64,000 nucleotides of DNA. Origin: Halalkalibacter oceani (lineage in GTDB: Bacteria > Bacillota > Bacilli > Bacillales > Bacillaceae_D). Positions 44,989 through 54,252 of this stretch are shown in pieces; within the stretch, counting starts at the first letter, position 1, and every line of letters starts with the position of its first letter. The notes under the pieces are model-generated. The model worked only from the letters and a program-made list of their open reading frames with translations. It did not search any database and was not told where the DNA came from. Made by a program: the position numbers and the translations under genes. The stretch lies in NCBI RefSeq assembly GCF_040544555.1, contig NZ_JBEPKD010000001.1, positions 248,001 to 312,000 on the forward strand. The letters run 5' to 3'.

Positions 44989-45027
44989 ATGACTCTGATC
45001 ACGAAGAAAGAAGTGCTAACTTTCTGA
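44989..45027 (+). CDS. Possible 12-codon leader peptide before paralogue D
   Basis: MTLITKKEVLTF with a strong GGGAGG site five bases before its ATG, ending 21 bases before the paralogue D start. It may be an upstream ORF that tunes translation of the membrane protein gene. No rare-codon run or attenuator is obvious. Confidence 0.35.
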   Translation: MTLITKKEVLTF

Positions 45028-45048
45028 CATTGTAAGGTGGCGATAGGT

Positions 45049-46458
45049 ATGCAGGCTCACGTGAAAGCAGAATCTCAAGTAACACCAAGAGCACTGACAC
45101 TGAAGTCAGGGCTGCTGCTGAGCATGTGCTTTTTCTATCTTGTCCATTTCTTTGTGCCGATTCTTGTTTTACAGTATGGAATGACATTGCTGACAATGGC
45201 TGCTTTCTTTCTATGTCTGCCAAAGGCAAGCCCGTTTCCACGCTATTTTGCTTCGATGATGTTTGCCGTCGGTTTTTTTCTTGCCTTTATGCGGGGAGAG
45301 GATCTTCGTTCGATGTCCGATGGCGTGCTGATGAACTTGCCGCTTTTAACATTGGTGCTGCTCGTTCCCCTGCTCTCCATTCCGTTTAAGCTTGGAGGGT
45401 ATTTTCAGGCGATTCACTATTATTTACAGAAGATGGTCGCTGATTCAAAGAAGCTGTTTGCCAGCATCTCGCTTTTTTTGTTTTGTTTTGGCCCGATTTT
45501 AAATCTCGGCTCGATCCGCGTTGTCCATGATATGGTCAAGGATTTGAAATTACATCCCGTGTTACTCGGCAAAGCTTATTTAGTCGGGTTTTCAACGGTG
45601 ATTCTCTGGTCTCCGTATTTTGCCTCAGTGGCTCTTGTGCTTTATTATTTGGAGCTAAATGTTACCGATTACATGTTGCTCGGGATAAGCTTTGCGCTGA
45701 TTCAATTAGTCGTCGGCAATCTTCTATATGCTCTTTATTATAAAAAGTGGCAGCGCTACACGCCAAAAGAAGAGCCCGAGTCGCAACAAGCAACAATTGC
45801 AAATAGCGGTTCAGCCGCCTACTATCGCCGGAAAATGCTCCGTCTTGTCGGGCTGCTCGTGCTGCTAATGACGATTATTTTCCTGCTTGAATATATGACG
45901 AGATGGCCGATGATGCTGCTCGTCAGTCTTGTGGCGATTTTGTTTCCGGTCGTCTGGAGCATCCTGAACCGGAAATGGAAGGCACTGAATCAACCGTTTG
46001 CCGAGTATCGCCGGAACATGGAGCGCTCGATGAATAATGAAGTCGTAATGTTTATCAGTGCAGGCGTCTTTGCCACGGCATTATCTGATACCGCATTTGC
46101 GGCATCCATTAATCAGTGGTTAAATCTGATCGCATCTGAATCCTTTCTGCTATTTTCGGTTACGGTTGTTCTGATGATTTTGTTGCTGACGTTTATCGGC
46201 ATTCATACGATTGTTGTCGTGACCGTCCTGATCATCCAGATGGACCCAGCTGTTATCGGGACCTCACCAGCCGTTCTCGCGCTGCTTTTTATGATGAGCT
46301 GGTCGATGTCGGCGGCGCTCAGTCCCGTTAATCCATTTAATTTGCTTGTCAGCAGCTCGGTAGGAAAACCGGGTGTGATCGTTGGGCTGCGCTGGAATGG
46401 TATTTATATCGCTTCAATGTTTGTAATCGGAATAGTGTTTGTTTACTTGATTCATTAA
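45049..46458 (+). CDS. Uncharacterised 12-helix membrane protein, paralogue D
   Basis: About 469 residues with about 12 hydrophobic segments. It is closest to paralogue A: YLVGFSTVILWSPYFASVAL, NEVVMFISAGVFATALSD, FIGIHTIVVVTVLIIQMDP and SMSAALSPVNPFNLL. The ATG at 45049 follows AAGGTG; a GTG four codons upstream overlaps it. It is followed after 29 bases by a VOC-family gene. Probably a transporter of unknown substrate. Confidence 0.75.
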   Translation: MQAHVKAESQVTPRALTLKSGLLLSMCFFYLVHFFVPILVLQYGMTLLTMAAFFLCLPKASPFPRYFASMMFAVGFFLAFMRGEDLRSMSDGVLMNLPLLTLVLLVPLLSIPFKLGGYFQAIHYYLQKMVADSKKLFASISLFLFCFGPILNLGSIRVVHDMVKDLKLHPVLLGKAYLVGFSTVILWSPYFASVALVLYYLELNVTDYMLLGISFALIQLVVGNLLYALYYKKWQRYTPKEEPESQQATIANSGSAAYYRRKMLRLVGLLVLLMTIIFLLEYMTRWPMMLLVSLVAILFPVVWSILNRKWKALNQPFAEYRRNMERSMNNEVVMFISAGVFATALSDTAFAASINQWLNLIASESFLLFSVTVVLMILLLTFIGIHTIVVVTVLIIQMDPAVIGTSPAVLALLFMMSWSMSAALSPVNPFNLLVSSSVGKPGVIVGLRWNGIYIASMFVIGIVFVYLIH

Positions 46459-46487
46459 CAATATAAGGAAGAAAAGAGGAGAAGAAC

Positions 46488-46874
46488 ATGATTAAAAAAA
46501 TTGAACACACGGCGATTATCGTCAAAAATTTAGAGGAATCCATTCATTATTATACGACGATTTTCGGGATGTCCCTACGAACGAAGGGAGATAATAAGAA
46601 GCGATCAATGGCATTTTTATATTTTGAAACGGACCCGGCTCATGAAATTGAGCTGATCGAGGATTTGCAGCCCGGGGCAGAGTATGCGGCAGCGGGGATC
46701 GTCAATCATTTAGCATTTACGGTTGAAAATATGGAGGAAGCGGTTCGTTTTTATGAAGGGAAAGGAATCGAGTTTCATACGGACAAACCGAATGTGGCGA
46801 TTGACGGGGCGAAAACAAGCTTTTTCACCGGACCAAACGGCGAGCTTCTACAGCTGGTGGAGCCAGTGCGTTAA
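46488..46874 (+). CDS. VOC family (glyoxalase-like) protein
   Basis: 128 residues made of the two beta-alpha-beta-beta-beta modules of the vicinal oxygen chelate fold: IEHTAIIVKNLEESIHYYTT and VNHLAFTVENMEEAVRFYEG. Metal ligands are probably His7, Glu (ELIEDL), His (VNHLAF) and Glu (GELLQLVE). It may be a glyoxalase, dioxygenase or epimerase; the substrate is unknown. AGAGGAG precedes the ATG. Confidence 0.85.
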   Translation: MIKKIEHTAIIVKNLEESIHYYTTIFGMSLRTKGDNKKRSMAFLYFETDPAHEIELIEDLQPGAEYAAAGIVNHLAFTVENMEEAVRFYEGKGIEFHTDKPNVAIDGAKTSFFTGPNGELLQLVEPVR

Positions 46875-47008
46875 CCATAACATGGAAGCCGGGACCAAAG
46901 GTGAATAGCCTAACAAATGATAGCGGATGTGCAAGTATCGCTTTTGAAAAAGTTTGCGCCGTGGGATGATTTTGTTTGATGTTTAGCTATGTCCCGGCCT
47001 CTTCAAGG

Positions 47009-47188
47009 TTATGGTTTGGTCGTTAATTTTTGAATGATTTCTTCATAGGTCTCTAAAGTTTTGTATTTGTATATCGTAAAACCTAACGTTGTTGTGATGC
47101 AATTTCCTCTTACGTCTACGATTAACAAGGTATTAATCAGTATTTTTTCTTTTGACTTCTTATCCGTTACCTCGATAAATGAATTCAT
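47009..47188 (-). CDS. Small FlbD-like hypothetical protein
   Basis: 59 residues, starting at the ATG with GAGGAGGAG just upstream. The pattern FIEVTDKKSKEKILINTLLI, then GNCITTTLGFTIYKYKTLET and YEEIIQKL resembles short FlbD-type beta-rich proteins, but the link is weak. Function unknown. Upstream (46875-47008) is an imperfect hairpin, GCCGGGAC with GTCCCGGC, enclosing part of a family-2 repeat. Confidence 0.65.
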   Translation of the reverse strand: MNSFIEVTDKKSKEKILINTLLIVDVRGNCITTTLGFTIYKYKTLETYEEIIQKLTTKP

Positions 47189-47302
47189 ATAACTCCTCCT
47201 CAAGTTGATTCGCAGTTTGTGTCTATTATGTTTTTTTATCTCCTGTGTTGTACCGAGAAACCGTGAAGAAGTGGTAAGAAGGAGAGGCGAGGCCGCTCCT
47301 TC

Positions 47303-48367
47303 TTAGTTCGTCATCCGCTGTTCTGCTTCCTGCTTGGAGCTGAAGTACCATTTTAAGAAAGGGGGCACAAAGAGGATAATCACAACAATGCGCGTCAGCT
47401 GAAAGGCACTGACAACCGCCGGGTCTCCGCCGACGGCAGAAGCCGTCAGAGCCATCTCCACTAAACCGCCCGGTGCAATGCTCAATAGAGCGGTCGGCAA
47501 GGTGAGGGGAGTGAAATAGGCAAGGGTCGCGCCTAAGCCGAAGGAAACCAAAATGAGCAGGAGTGAGGTAATAAAATAAACGAAGCAGTATTTTCCGCCG
47601 ATTTTTAAATCAGCAAATGAAATGTTTTTGCCAATCCCGATTCCGACTGCAAGCTGGGCTGCCATCAGCAGCTGTGGAGGCATTGCCGCTAATTCAACCG
47701 GACTGATATTCAAGGTTGCGGTGACGACAAGGGCACCAATGACGATCCCGGCCGGAATTCTGTCGCGCAACCAAATTCCGGCGACGATCGGCAGCGCAAA
47801 CCATAAATATGTCCATCCTTCAAAGGTGAAAGCCTGAAAGGGAGTCACCGTGTTGGCGGCGCCACGTTCGGTGAAATAAAATAAAATAGATGTCGGCACG
47901 ACAAACAAAACGGTAACGAGACGTACCGTTTGAAAAATCGCAACGAGCGACGAGCGGGCATGGACAGACTCGCTCGCGATCACCATTTCACTTAATCCCC
48001 CAGGAATGGAGCCGAATACACTCGTCATTTTGTCGACATCAATCCAATGGGTCACTAACGTACTGATGAAAATACTGGCACTGATCAAAACAATCGTGAC
48101 AACTAAATATGGTAAAAAATATGGCCCGACACTCAAAAAAGTTTCCGCGGTGAAATAAAGCCCGAAATAAATTCCAAGTACAACCAAACCACTATCACGT
48201 AAGGTGGACGGCCAGTGAGCCTCCCGCTTTGTTACCCCTTGCCACACCATCACAAAAACGAGAGCTCCCATCATCCACGGAAGGGGAAGATGGAGCGATG
48301 AGAACACCAGGCCGCCTAAAAAACCAATAAGTAATGTTTCTGTTAATCGTATTCCTGTTGCGTTCAT
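47303..48367 (-). CDS. AbrB-family (ammonia monooxygenase-like) membrane protein
   Basis: 354 residues with about ten membrane segments arranged as an internal duplication: GSIPGGLSEMVIASESV in the first half and LLSIAPGGLVEMALTASAVG in the second, with the paired PGGL.EM motifs of the AbrB-duplication family. Despite the automatic name, it is a membrane protein of unknown function. Single gene. Confidence 0.82.
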   Translation of the reverse strand: MNATGIRLTETLLIGFLGGLVFSSLHLPLPWMMGALVFVMVWQGVTKREAHWPSTLRDSGLVVLGIYFGLYFTAETFLSVGPYFLPYLVVTIVLISASIFISTLVTHWIDVDKMTSVFGSIPGGLSEMVIASESVHARSSLVAIFQTVRLVTVLFVVPTSILFYFTERGAANTVTPFQAFTFEGWTYLWFALPIVAGIWLRDRIPAGIVIGALVVTATLNISPVELAAMPPQLLMAAQLAVGIGIGKNISFADLKIGGKYCFVYFITSLLLILVSFGLGATLAYFTPLTLPTALLSIAPGGLVEMALTASAVGGDPAVVSAFQLTRIVVIILFVPPFLKWYFSSKQEAEQRMTN

Positions 48368-48536
48368 AGGCGAACTCCCTTATCACTAACTAATTTCTAA
48401 TCTTCTTAATTGTATCACAACTTATATCATTTCGCCTTACGAAATAGTGAAATTATCATTTCACATACTAAGTTGTTTTAAAATAAAAGAGTTGACTAGA
48501 TAAGCCGAAGCCTATAAAGTCAACCCTTTCTCGGTT

Positions 48537-50516
48537 CTATTTGCGGTTTTTTAACGCTTCTTTTCCAGCTTCAAGTGTTTCAATAATCCGGTCAACATCA
48601 TAGACGCTGCCTTTCCACGTGCCGCCACTCGCCGCCTGAAGCGCAGCCCAGAGCCGGGTATCATCCGGAAGATCGGCATCAGGCGCCAGATCGGGGTGAG
48701 AGTCACGGGCTGCCAATACTTTTTCTGCTTCTTCATAAGAGAGAGGAGCATCTGGATCTTCGCCGATAAAGTTGAGACTTCCGTTTAATTCATTGCGGTC
48801 AACGATAATTTCGACAACATCACCGTCGCGCAGCTTGCCAATCGGTCCGTCAGCAAGCGCTTCCGGTCCAATATGGCCGATACACGCCCCGGTTGAAACG
48901 CCGGAAAAACGCGCGTCGGTAATTAATGAAACATATTTCCCGTAAGACAAATGCTTCAGGGCGGACGTCAGCTGATACGTTTCTTCCATTCCTGTTCCGG
49001 AAGGGCCGCGGCCGATGACAGCCATGATGTCGCCTTTTTCAATCCCGCCTGTTTTAATCGCGTTAATCGCTGATTTTTCCGTCGTAAACACTTTCACTTT
49101 TCCTGTATGGCGGTAAACACCGTCTTCATCGACGACAGAAGGGTCGATTGACGTTGATTTAATGACCGAGCCTTCCGGGGCGAGGTTGCCGACAGGGAAG
49201 GTGAACGTGGACGTTAATCCACGGGCCTTTGCCTGTTCAGGACTCATAATTACATCTTCCGGTTGAATGCCGTCGGCATCAATCAGGCGCTGCTTAATCG
49301 CTTTCCGTCTTTCGGATGTCTCCCACCAATCAAGAACAGCACCAAGCGTCTCCCCGGTAACGGTAAGCGCATTTTCTTTCAGCAAACCGAGCTTCCGAAG
49401 GTGAAGCATGACTTCCGGCACGCCACCCGCCAGGAAAGCACGTACGGTTGGATGATGCTCCGGACCGTTTGGCAGAACGCTGACGATCCGCGGCACCTTG
49501 CGATTAATTTGATTCCAGTCTTCCACTGTAGGGATGCGGCATTTTGCCGCATGGGCGATGGCCGGAATATGCAGCAGCAGATTCGTCGATCCGCCAAACG
49601 CCGCATGAACGACCATCGCATTATAGATCGAATCATCGGTGATAATATCCTTCGTTGTCAGCTTCAACTTCTCCATCGTAATCGCCGCTCTTGCTGATTG
49701 GCGCGCCATCTCTTCCCAAATTGGCTGACCGGACGGGGCGAGCGCCGAGTGGGGGAGAGACATGCCCAATGCTTCAGCGACAACCTGTGATGTGGCCGCT
49801 GTTCCGAGGAACTGACAGCCTCCTCCAGGTGTGGCACAGGCACGGCAGCCAAGGTCGGCCGCTTCTTCAAGCGTTAATTCATCATTGGCATAACGGGCGC
49901 CGATTGTTTGCACTTTACCGGCATCCTCGCCGGAAGTCGGTGGAAGCGTCACGCCTCCAGGAACGATGATCGTCGGCAAATCATGCATCGCCGCCAAGGC
50001 GATCATCGTAGCCGGCAAGCCTTTGTCACAGGTCGCAATCCCGATCACCGCTTTTCTTGTCGGTAACGAGCGGATCAGTCTCCGGTAGACAAGAGCCGCA
50101 TCGTTGCGATAAGGGAAGGAATCAAACATACCGGTCGTTCCTTGAGAACGACCGTCACACGGGTCGCTGACATAGCCGGCAAACGGAACGCCGCCCTTCG
50201 CTTTAATTTCCTCTGCGGCCGCTTTCATAAGCAGTCCGACTTCCCAATGCCCGGTATGGTAGCCGAGCGCAATCGGCTTTCCGTCTTCACCGCGCATCCC
50301 GCCTTGTGTGCTTAGCAGGAGAAATTGCTTGCCGTTTAATTCGCTCGGATTCCAGCCCATCCCGACATTTTGCGAGAGACCGAACAAATCCCCGCTCGGT
50401 GAATGCAGGAGCATATCAGGAGTAAGAGGGAGAGACCCCTCCGGCCCCGCCGCATTTGTCTGCACCTCATAAAGATCTTCATTTGAACCGATAATGTACT
50501 CTAAATGTTTGCTCAT
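48537..50516 (-). CDS. Dehydratase of the YjhG/YagF (xylonate dehydratase) family
   Basis: 659 residues, matching the 655-residue Escherichia coli YjhG/YagF. Signatures include LYEVQTNAAGPEGSLPLTPD near the start, VSDPCDGRSQGTTGMFDS, ATCDKGLPATMIALAAMHDL and CATPGGGCQFLGTA, the cysteines of which hold the iron-sulphur cluster, as in IlvD/Edd dehydratases. It dehydrates a sugar acid such as D-xylonate to a 2-keto-3-deoxy acid. No neighbouring sugar-acid pathway genes are seen. AAAGGGG precedes the ATG. Confidence 0.9.
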   Translation of the reverse strand: MSKHLEYIIGSNEDLYEVQTNAAGPEGSLPLTPDMLLHSPSGDLFGLSQNVGMGWNPSELNGKQFLLLSTQGGMRGEDGKPIALGYHTGHWEVGLLMKAAAEEIKAKGGVPFAGYVSDPCDGRSQGTTGMFDSFPYRNDAALVYRRLIRSLPTRKAVIGIATCDKGLPATMIALAAMHDLPTIIVPGGVTLPPTSGEDAGKVQTIGARYANDELTLEEAADLGCRACATPGGGCQFLGTAATSQVVAEALGMSLPHSALAPSGQPIWEEMARQSARAAITMEKLKLTTKDIITDDSIYNAMVVHAAFGGSTNLLLHIPAIAHAAKCRIPTVEDWNQINRKVPRIVSVLPNGPEHHPTVRAFLAGGVPEVMLHLRKLGLLKENALTVTGETLGAVLDWWETSERRKAIKQRLIDADGIQPEDVIMSPEQAKARGLTSTFTFPVGNLAPEGSVIKSTSIDPSVVDEDGVYRHTGKVKVFTTEKSAINAIKTGGIEKGDIMAVIGRGPSGTGMEETYQLTSALKHLSYGKYVSLITDARFSGVSTGACIGHIGPEALADGPIGKLRDGDVVEIIVDRNELNGSLNFIGEDPDAPLSYEEAEKVLAARDSHPDLAPDADLPDDTRLWAALQAASGGTWKGSVYDVDRIIETLEAGKEALKNRK

Positions 50517-50782
50517 TGTGTTAGACCCCTTTTGTTCGATAATATAAAACTTAGTTTTTAAGTGAAAGGTTGTAAGCGCTTTGAAATTACGAATCTAGTG
50601 TACCATAAAAATAGATTTCATTCACGTCATACTACGGCTTCTTTCAATATTTTTCCGATTCTAAAAGGACAAATCGCCACTTGTCTTTTCATCTTGCTGT
50701 TAGTGGCTGATGCTTTCAGGGATGTTTCGCATCTTTCATTCCTGTTATAATAAAAGCATTATAGAGGAAAGGTTGGATCGAT

Positions 50783-51970
50783 GTGAAGACCATTCAATTA
50801 GCTGAAAAAATGGCTCGTTTTCAAAAAAGCATTTTCACCGAATTAGCGATTTACAAGCGGAAGAAAGTAGAAGCAGGTCAGCGGATGATTGACTTGAGTA
50901 TCGGCAGCCCGGATCTGCCACCGCCTGATTACGTGATGGAAGAGCTGAGCCGCTCTGTTCAAGATCCTTCGTTGTACCGGTATTCGTTAGAAGGGACACC
51001 TGAGCTGCTTCAGGCGATTGCCGCTTATTATGAGCGGAGATATGGCGTCACGCTTTCCGCTCATAAGCAAGTGCTGATGACAATGGGCTCCCAGGATGGT
51101 CTCGTTCATTTGCCATTAGTTGTGACAAATCCCGGCGATGTAGTTTTAGTCCCTGATCCGGGCTATACAGCGTACGCTGCCGGTATTTCTCTTGCTGAGG
51201 CAACCCCTTATCCGATGGCTTTGCAGGAAGAAAATCATTTTCTGCCGGATCTGGAGCAAATTCCTGAAGAAATTTGCCAAAAGGCAAAGCTGCTGATTCT
51301 TAATTTTCCTGGCAACCCTGTTCCTGCCCTTGCTACACACGAGTTCTTTGCACAGGTGGTCGCTTTTGCACGGAAGCATCAAATTATTGTCCTGCATGAT
51401 TTTGCCTATTCTGAACTATATTATGAGCAGAAGCCGATCAGCTTCCTATCTGTTGACGGCGCAGAGGAAGTAGGAATCGAATTTAATTCCTTATCAAAAA
51501 GCTTTAACCTGGCGGGTTGCCGGATTGGTTACGTCGTTGGCAATGAAACAGTGATAGAGGGCTTACAGCGGCTCAAAACGAATCTCGATTACGGTGTGTT
51601 TTTGCCGATTCAAAAAGCGGCGATTCGCGCCTTGACGGATACATCCAGCTTTAGCGATGATTTGCGGGCGATCTATAAGGAGCGGCGGGACTGCTTAGTC
51701 CAAGGGTTTCGTTCGATCGGCTGGGATGTCAACGAGCCTCCCGCTTCGATGTTTTTATGGGCCCGTGTTCCCGAAGGCTTTCAGTCGACGGATTTCACCT
51801 ACGCCATGATGGACGAAGCGGGAATCGTCGTCACCCCAGGCGTTGCTTTTGGCTCGGGCGGGGAAGGCTATGTCCGAATTTCGCTCGCCCAGGAAAAGAA
51901 GCTTTTAGAAAAAGCGGTTCTCAATCTGAAAGAAAGCGATTTGCTTGAAAGGGGGAAACAGTCTTTATGA
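50783..51970 (+). CDS. Class I/II pyridoxal-phosphate aminotransferase
   Basis: 395 residues. The PLP lysine is in EFNSLSKSFNLAGCRIGY, the cofactor pocket in LNFPGNPVPALATHEFF and IVLHDFAYSELYY. The sequence resembles the LL-diaminopimelate/aspartate-type aminotransferases of fold type I. GTG start with AAAGG upstream at a rather long distance. Its stop overlaps the start of a glutaredoxin-like gene, forming a three-gene cluster with the LOG-family gene. Confidence 0.87.
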   Translation: MKTIQLAEKMARFQKSIFTELAIYKRKKVEAGQRMIDLSIGSPDLPPPDYVMEELSRSVQDPSLYRYSLEGTPELLQAIAAYYERRYGVTLSAHKQVLMTMGSQDGLVHLPLVVTNPGDVVLVPDPGYTAYAAGISLAEATPYPMALQEENHFLPDLEQIPEEICQKAKLLILNFPGNPVPALATHEFFAQVVAFARKHQIIVLHDFAYSELYYEQKPISFLSVDGAEEVGIEFNSLSKSFNLAGCRIGYVVGNETVIEGLQRLKTNLDYGVFLPIQKAAIRALTDTSSFSDDLRAIYKERRDCLVQGFRSIGWDVNEPPASMFLWARVPEGFQSTDFTYAMMDEAGIVVTPGVAFGSGGEGYVRISLAQEKKLLEKAVLNLKESDLLERGKQSL

Positions 51971-52212
51971 GCTCTCAAGTGCTCGTCTATACTACAGATG
52001 ACTGCATTGAATGCGAGTACGTCAAACGATTTCTTGAATCGGAAGGAATTGCGTTTCTGACGAAAAATATTAAAGACAACCCCGAATATGAGCAGGAAGT
52101 TCAGGCCTACGGCTATTTAGGCGTACCAGTGACCGTCTTCAAGGAGCAGGCGATTAAAGGTTTGACCCCCGATTTGCAAAAATTAGTGAAAGCTGTACGT
52201 GATCAAGGCTGA
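51967..52212 (+). CDS. Glutaredoxin-like protein
   Basis: 81 residues. The redox motif is CIECEYV (CxxC) after TTDD, and the cis-proline is in YLGVPVTVF. Overlaps the aminotransferase by four bases. It is a small cytosolic thiol-disulphide reductase of the NrdH/glutaredoxin type. Confidence 0.85.
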   Translation: MSSQVLVYTTDDCIECEYVKRFLESEGIAFLTKNIKDNPEYEQEVQAYGYLGVPVTVFKEQAIKGLTPDLQKLVKAVRDQG

Positions 52213-52231
52213 TCAGGAGGAGAGAAAAGAG

Positions 52232-52813
52232 ATGAAGACATTAGCTGTTTTTTGTGGTTCAAGTAACGGAGCATCTGAAGTGTACCGTCAAGGGGCGATC
52301 GCCCTTGGCCAGGAGCTCGCTAAACGAAATATTACGCTCGTCTACGGCGGGGCAAGCGTTGGCTTAATGGGAGCTGTCGCTGATGCGGTGCTAAAGGCCG
52401 GAGGAAAAGCGATCGGCGTACTGCCGCGCTTTATGGAGCCGCGTGAAGTTTCCCATCTTGGCTTGACAGAGCTTATTTATGTAGAGTCGATGCATGAGAG
52501 AAAAGCGAAGATGGAGCAATTAGCCGAAGGGTTTATTGTTTTGCCGGGGGGCGCCGGGACGATGGAGGAGTTTTTTGAAATTTTCACCTGGGCGCAGCTC
52601 GGTCTGCATCAAAAGCCATTTGGCCTGTTGAATATCGCTAATTATTATGATCCGCTTGTCGCGTTCTTTAATCATATGGCCGATCAGCAATTTTTGCAGG
52701 AGAAATTCCGTTCGATGACGATGGTCGATACGACAGCGGCAGGACTCATTGATCAGCTTCATACATATCAGCCTCCGTCAGTAAAAACATTTCTGACCGA
52801 GCAGCAAACGTAG
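52232..52813 (+). CDS. LOG family phosphoribohydrolase (YvdD type)
   Basis: About 193 residues. The signature PGGAGTMEEFFEIFTWAQLG and the N-terminal AVFCGSSNGASEVY are those of cytokinin-type nucleoside 5'-monophosphate phosphoribohydrolases. It releases the free base from a nucleoside monophosphate. The ATG at 52232 follows AGGAGG; the frame is open further upstream inside the preceding gene. Confidence 0.9.
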   Translation: MKTLAVFCGSSNGASEVYRQGAIALGQELAKRNITLVYGGASVGLMGAVADAVLKAGGKAIGVLPRFMEPREVSHLGLTELIYVESMHERKAKMEQLAEGFIVLPGGAGTMEEFFEIFTWAQLGLHQKPFGLLNIANYYDPLVAFFNHMADQQFLQEKFRSMTMVDTTAAGLIDQLHTYQPPSVKTFLTEQQT

Positions 52814-52859
52814 GAAGGGCAGAGAAATGAGCGGGTACTATCTCCACCTGCGAGACTGA

Positions 52860-52895
52860 GACAAAAGGGAAAAAAGCTACCCTTTTGTCTTTTCA
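52860..52895. terminator. Terminator, repeat family 2
   Basis: GACAAAAGGG pairs with CCCTTTTGTC, followed by TTTTCATTTTT. It lies between convergent genes. Confidence 0.75.
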
Positions 52896-53612
52896 TTTTT
52901 GCGCGCGAAAAACACCGTAGCCGAGATTGTCGAGGTGCGTTACCGTAAGCTGATAATGCTTTTCGATGATCGCAGCCATTGCAGGAGACGCGGAAAAGTC
53001 GTGCGGGGAAGCGGTCATTTCCTCATCGGTGGCCTGCTGCAAATATTCAGCAATCGAGAGGGAGAGAAGTGTTTTTACTTCGCGAAATCCGGCCTGTTGG
53101 AAAACATCCAGCCATTGCGTTTCGTTTAGAAGCTGTTTGATGCCGTAAAAGCCGGTCACCTCTTCAAGCTCTGTTGGCGAGATTGGTTGCTTTTGCAGCA
53201 TATCAATTGATAGGACGATGCCGCCCGGCTTAAGCACTCTTTTGTATTCTGTCAATGCAGCTTCATAATCGGCGAACGCGGTCACCGATTCGGCAATAAC
53301 GAAATCAAACGTATTCTCCGGGAAAGGTAACGCTTCGATTGAGGCGTGGCAAAGGCTGACCTCAGCAGCCGCTTGACGGCAGGCTTCCTCTGTCAGCCGC
53401 AGCATCTCGTGGTTAAGGTCAAGAGCGGTCACCTCGGCCTCGTATGTGTTTGCCAGGTAGATTGATGTCATTCCAAGTCCGCATCCGGCATCAAGAATCC
53501 GGGTAGTAGCTGGAATTGTTTCCTTGTCAAGCAGTTGCTTCGTTAAAGCCATCCCCCCGGGATGAGCTGCGGGAATGCGGTAAAAAGCCAGAGCATCATG
53601 ATATGTCGGCAT
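52893..53612 (-). CDS. SAM-dependent methyltransferase
   Basis: 239 residues. The SAM motif I is ILDAGCGLGMTSIYLANT, with VTALDLNHEMLRL and FDFVIAESVTAF following, as in class I methyltransferases of the UbiE/ArsM-like group. The acceptor is unknown. GGAG precedes the ATG. Confidence 0.85.
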   Translation of the reverse strand: MPTYHDALAFYRIPAAHPGGMALTKQLLDKETIPATTRILDAGCGLGMTSIYLANTYEAEVTALDLNHEMLRLTEEACRQAAAEVSLCHASIEALPFPENTFDFVIAESVTAFADYEAALTEYKRVLKPGGIVLSIDMLQKQPISPTELEEVTGFYGIKQLLNETQWLDVFQQAGFREVKTLLSLSIAEYLQQATDEEMTASPHDFSASPAMAAIIEKHYQLTVTHLDNLGYGVFRAQK

Positions 53613-53786
53613 GTGTATCTCTCCTTCAAGCCAATTTATATGTTATCCTATGCCTTTCCAACGAAAATGTCCGATCCTTTCTTTCACATTTCCACATGCG
53701 CCTTGTGCTCTTGTCCATTCAAAAAAGGATTCATTACATATGCTGAAATGGAGTGAAACTCTTATTTTATGAATGGAGAGGATTGC

Positions 53787-54068
53787 ATGAGTTCAGCAAA
53801 TTACTATCGCATGTGCCAACAGGGGATCGGCAGAGCGGTCCACATTCAAACAAAGGACGGACGAGTGCATCGCGGAATTATTGAACGGGTTACCCGCGAC
53901 CATGTTTATCTTCGCCCATTAGGGGGAGGAAGTCGATTTGGCGGCTACAGCTATGGCTATGGCTGGGGTGGTTACGGCTGGGGCGGCGGATATGGCTGGG
54001 GCGGCTTTGCGACCGGACTCGCTCTTGGCGCGATTGCTTCACTATTTTTTATTCCGTTTTTCTGGTAA
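53787..54068 (+). CDS. Small protein with Sm-like N-terminus and Gly/Tyr/Trp repeat
   Basis: About 93 residues. The first half (GRAVHIQTKDGRVHRGIIER, VTRDHVYLRPL) looks like an Sm/Hfq-type beta fold. The middle is a GGYSYGYGWGGYGWGGGYGW repeat, and the end is a hydrophobic helix (FATGLALGAIASLFFIPFFW). Similar small glycine-rich proteins occur in Bacilli, perhaps in the spore coat; the function is unknown. The ATG at 53787 follows GGAGAGG. A terminator follows at about 54101-54141. Confidence 0.7.
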   Translation: MSSANYYRMCQQGIGRAVHIQTKDGRVHRGIIERVTRDHVYLRPLGGGSRFGGYSYGYGWGGYGWGGGYGWGGFATGLALGAIASLFFIPFFW

Positions 54069-54100
54069 GTACCATTCCAACTTTCTTGCCTGAAACACAG

Positions 54101-54141
54101 AAGGCGGGCAGAAAAGCACGTTTTTTCCTGCCTGCTTTTAT
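54101..54141 (+). terminator. Terminator after the Sm-like small gene
   Basis: GGCGGGCAGAAAA pairs with TTTTCCTGCCTGC, then TTTTATC. Confidence 0.7.
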
Positions 54142-54188
54142 CTACTCATGTAAAGAGTTGCGACAAAACCCGAGGATGATTCCATAAC

Positions 54189-54216
54189 TTGGGACAAGCT
54201 CATTTTGTGATATACT
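54189..54216 (+). promoter_or_regulatory. Sigma-A promoter of the small membrane protein gene
   Basis: TTGGGA, 16 bases, TATACT, about 37 bases before the ATG. Confidence 0.45.
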
Positions 54217-54252
54217 GGAGATAGCTGAAGGTGAAAAGTGAGGAATACATAT

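Noticed and set aside
49263..49969. Plus-strand frames over the YjhG-type dehydratase gene
   Set aside because: Antisense to strongly conserved dehydratase motifs, no ribosome sites.
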